Of a stretch of 64,000 nucleotides of DNA, positions 62,161 through 64,000 are shown in pieces. The DNA lies in the NCBI RefSeq assembly GCF_025994315.1, contig NZ_BAQE01000032.1; one strand, 5' to 3'. This DNA is from Swaminathania salitolerans (GTDB lineage Bacteria; Pseudomonadota; Alphaproteobacteria; Acetobacterales; Acetobacteraceae). The notes beneath the pieces were generated by a model. It ran no database searches, had not been told where the DNA came from, and saw only the letters and a list, made by a program, of their open reading frames with translations. Position 1 is the first letter of the stretch; each line of letters begins with the position of its first letter. The translations under genes were made by a program, and so were the position numbers.

Positions 62161-63285
62161 TCACATAGAGGAAGAATGGGTCGCGTGGCCACGGGAATCC
62201 GCAGCGCGTCTTTCGAGCCGGGGCTTTCGGGAAGGGGCGTGACGCCTCTGCCATGGATCGCGCGCGTGCGCGGCCATGCGGGCGACCATGCCGTCCCTCA
62301 GGCCGCGATCGGCGACGATGAGACTATCGACCGGCCATACGCGATGGATTGCCTCGAATATCGCACAGCCGGGCAGCATGAAATGGCGTCGCTCCTGCGA
62401 CAGCCCGACAGGTGAGGGGGCGCCCGTGTCGTGGGCGTGGCGGATCGCCTCGACCGCCTTGTGTGCCGAGTCAGCAGAGAGTGTGAAGCCGTCCACGGCG
62501 TGACGGCTGTAGCGGGTCAGCCTCTGTGCGATACTGGCGAGCGTGGTCACGGTCCCGCTCGTGCCGAGCATCTGAACGGAACCGTTTCGTATTTCCTTGC
62601 CGATCTGATGCACGGCCTCGAATGCATGGAGTGGCTCCTGAACCATGGTCACCATGGACTCGAAGCTGCTTCGTCCGGTCGTGGCGTCTCCTCCGCGCCC
62701 GGAGTCGTCATGTCGGGTGCGCGCGGAAATCTCTGCAAGGGTGACCACGCCGAACGGCAGGCTGACGAGACTGACTACCTCATGCGTCTCGTTCGCAGGG
62801 TTCAGGCGGAGCCAGGCAATTTCGGTCGATCCTCCCCCGATGTCGAAAACAATGGCGCGTCGGACAGGGCCTTGCCCGCCTCTGAGAAGCGGACGGCATC
62901 CCTCTACCGCCAGTTCGACCTCTTCGCGCGGCGAAATGATCTCGAGTTCGAGGCCAGTCTCCCGCCGAACGCGTGAGAGGAATGCGGCGCTGTTCCTTGC
63001 GCGCCGACAGGCTTCGGTCGCAACCGCACGCAGCTCGAGCCCGGGCAGGCCGTGAAGGCGCTCAGCATAGGAATGGAGCGTGCGCAGCGTTCTCTCCATG
63101 GCCGGCGCGCCGAGCTCGCCTGTCTCCACAAGCCCTTCGCCGAGGCAGACCATGCGGTTCTGTCGATCGAAAACATGAATGCCCTGAGCGGTGCGCCGCG
63201 CGATCATGAGGCGGCAATTATTCGTTCCCAGATCCAGAGCGGCATAGTGTCGCGGGTGAACGACCTCGTTTCGGCTGTAGCCCAT
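62161..63285 (-). CDS. Exopolyphosphatase / guanosine pentaphosphatase (Ppx/GppA family)
   Basis: ASKHA-fold phosphatase acting on polyphosphate or pppGpp. Phosphate-1 is ALDLGTNNCRLMIA, phosphate-2 is VFDIGGGSTEIAW, and LGTSGTVTTLASIA follows. At 374 residues it lacks the C-terminal HD-like domain of longer Ppx/GppA enzymes. The C-terminal 30 residues are basic and His/Arg-rich. It is coupled closely to rlmE downstream. Confidence 0.88.
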   Translation of the reverse strand: MGYSRNEVVHPRHYAALDLGTNNCRLMIARRTAQGIHVFDRQNRMVCLGEGLVETGELGAPAMERTLRTLHSYAERLHGLPGLELRAVATEACRRARNSAAFLSRVRRETGLELEIISPREEVELAVEGCRPLLRGGQGPVRRAIVFDIGGGSTEIAWLRLNPANETHEVVSLVSLPFGVVTLAEISARTRHDDSGRGGDATTGRSSFESMVTMVQEPLHAFEAVHQIGKEIRNGSVQMLGTSGTVTTLASIAQRLTRYSRHAVDGFTLSADSAHKAVEAIRHAHDTGAPSPVGLSQERRHFMLPGCAIFEAIHRVWPVDSLIVADRGLRDGMVARMAAHARDPWQRRHAPSRKPRLERRAADSRGHATHSSSM

Positions 63286-63410
63286 GGACGTCCTCCCTGC
63301 AGTTATGGAAACTCTATCGTTTCAGCAATGTGATGGTGCATTCCGGACACGGCAAGTTTTTTCCGCAGGCCGCATATGTCGGCCCAGGCAAAAAAAGACG
63401 AAAACGGGGG

Positions 63411-63438
63411 TTGCGGCGCCGTGGGGCGGGTGCTATCT
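63411..63438 (+). promoter_or_regulatory. Promoter of tRNA-Gln
   Basis: TTGCGG (63411) and CTATCT (63433) are separated by 16 bp, with TG before the -10. This matches the form usual for alphaproteobacterial tRNA promoters. The predicted start is about 30 nt before the mature tRNA. Confidence 0.65.
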
Positions 63439-63476
63439 GACCGCCACCGCAAGGCAAACGGCATCAGCCGAACTGC

Positions 63477-63550
63477 TGGGGGATAGTTTAGCGGTAGAAC
63501 TACCGGCTCTGACCCGGTCAGCCCTGGTTCGAATCCAGGTCCCCCAGCCA
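63477..63550 (+). tRNA. tRNA-Gln (anticodon CUG)
   Basis: The cloverleaf is complete: acceptor TGGGGGA/TCCCCCA, anticodon stem ACCGG/CCGGT with loop CTCTGAC (U33, anticodon CUG, A37), and T arm CCTGG-TTCGAAT-CCAGG. The discriminator is G and CCA is encoded. It reads CAG codons. A 7-bp hairpin (63549-63568) starts at the encoded CCA. Confidence 0.96.
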
Positions 63551-63568
63551 ACACTTCCATTAGTGTTG
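63549..63568 (+). terminator. Hairpin immediately 3' of tRNA-Gln
   Basis: CAACACT-TCCATT-AGTGTTG is a perfect 7-bp stem with a 6-nt loop that shares the last two bases of CCA. No T tract follows. It may stop transcription or guide 3' processing. Confidence 0.45.
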
Positions 63569-63957
63569 AATACAATCTCCTTCAAAATTCCCCTGTCATG
63601 TCGCTTCGTCCCACCAGAACGCTCTGGTCTCTTTCGCATGTAATCTCCGGGCCGTTCCAATGATATGGTCGTTGCTGTTTCGCGCATATCCGTGATGAGA
63701 GTCCCGGAAAGGGGAGGGGCGGCGTCCTGCAAGGAGTCTTGCGTCGCCGGATCGGGCCAAAGTCGGCGGATTTTTCCTGCGAAAGCGGAGAGCCGCGTCG
63801 TCATGTCGTCGTTGAACCCGAACTCTTCCTCCACGTTCAGTGGCGCGACCAGTTTGCGTCTCAGGCATCGAAGGCAAGTGTCCCCAGGAGAGGGCTGCTC
63901 TAGGAAGCGGGCCGCTCATATTTTCGGAAAAATCAGACAGTTTTTTGAAATTATGTG
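63569..63957. other. Unassigned stretch after tRNA-Gln
   Basis: No frame here has convincing protein features; the longest minus-strand frame runs through the tRNA and is rejected. The last 40 nt (63918-63957) are AT-rich with A and T runs, like an upstream promoter element. There is no integrase or attachment-site duplication to suggest a mobile element. Confidence 0.4.
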
Positions 63958-63985
63958 TTGACGGTATGGGGTATGGGGTCTAAAA
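63958..63985 (+). promoter_or_regulatory. rRNA-type promoter at the window edge
   Basis: TTGACG (-35, 63958) precedes TCTAAA/CTAAAA (-10 region, 63979-63985) by 15-16 bp. A GCCCG discriminator follows, and an AT-rich stretch lies upstream. G+C-rich discriminators and A/T upstream elements mark stable RNA promoters under growth-rate control, so an rRNA operon may begin just outside the window. The spacer contains GGTATGG twice. Confidence 0.5.
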
Positions 63986-64000
63986 GCCCGTTCACCGCAG

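Noticed and set aside
63433..63834. 133-codon minus-strand frame right of ppx
   Set aside because: Its 3' half runs through tRNA-Gln and the tRNA promoter. The remaining part is Arg/Thr/Pro-rich without a visible domain.
63477..64000. tRNA-Gln as an integration site for a mobile element
   Set aside because: No integrase, no repeated tRNA 3' end and no change to foreign-looking genes are seen in the remaining 450 nt.

Overview
The window looks like chromosomal core genome of a high-G+C alphaproteobacterium, most probably an acetic acid bacterium (Acetobacteraceae). That placement is inferred from gene content and gene order: the plsC-miaB-phoH-ybeY-corC block, nrdA-META-nrdB, a TPR/GT-B glycosyltransferase of a type common in this family, and an SMC of about 1500 residues. 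The genus cannot be set from the sequence alone. There is no insertion sequence, prophage, CRISPR array, plasmid function or recognisable defence locus. Nearly every gene has a household role, and the unusual features lie in gene architecture, small regulatory sites and intergenic repeats.

Layout. 1-2.7 kb: 3' part of rsmI, a divergent LpoA-like lipoprotein and an unknown 133-residue protein. 2.8-6.7 kb: a compact lipid A/Kdo operon (a DUF374 acyltransferase fused to WaaA, then lpxK, then an LpxL-type acyltransferase). 6.9-11.3 kb: universal stress protein, pdxH, fabI-aroC, OsmC. 11.4-16.4 kb: ribonucleotide reductase nrdA-META-nrdB behind two NrdR boxes, then a TetR regulator. 16.5-20.7 kb: TrmN6-like methyltransferase, ispB, murI, pyrE and a small gene behind a Fur-like operator. 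21-24 kb: citrate synthase, SixA-like phosphatase, chorismate mutase, metallophosphoesterase. 24.1-34.8 kb: a long minus-strand block (plsC, miaB, phoH, ybeY, corC, dsbA-like, smc). 35-41.5 kb: tamA-tamB. 41.5-46.6 kb: small kinase, TPR glycosyltransferase, stand-alone receiver, SDR, carD, bestrophin. 46.7-49.6 kb: formaldehyde detoxification pair (class III ADH, S-formylglutathione hydrolase) coupled to an RNase T2. 49.6-54.4 kb: yjbQ, trpS, thymidine kinase, cytochrome c and FKBP lipoproteins, argG. 54.5-60.1 kb: rlmN, tlyA, dxs, ispA, xseB, tusA. 60.2-64 kb: ROK kinase, rlmE, ppx, tRNA-Gln(CUG) and, at the right edge, a promoter resembling those of rRNA operons.

How the genes work together. 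Several units serve the envelope: lipid A and Kdo assembly, TamAB, an LpoA-like synthase activator, murI and plsC. Isoprenoid supply is represented twice (dxs-ispA and ispB), nucleotide supply by nrdAB, pyrE and tdk, and translation and RNA modification by rsmI, miaB, ybeY, rlmN, tlyA, rlmE, trmN6-like and trpS. Start/stop overlaps of 1-17 nt are common within units and indicate tight co-transcription.

Most notable points: a secreted YbaY/META protein translationally coupled between nrdA and nrdB; the acyltransferase-WaaA fusion; a Fur-like 7-1-7 box just downstream of a promoter for a small unknown protein; RNase T2 coupled to the formaldehyde operon; and short (8-15 bp) tandem repeat arrays, each with its own unit sequence, next to or across the stop codons of at least five genes. 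All functional statements rest on reading motifs by eye; no database search was possible.
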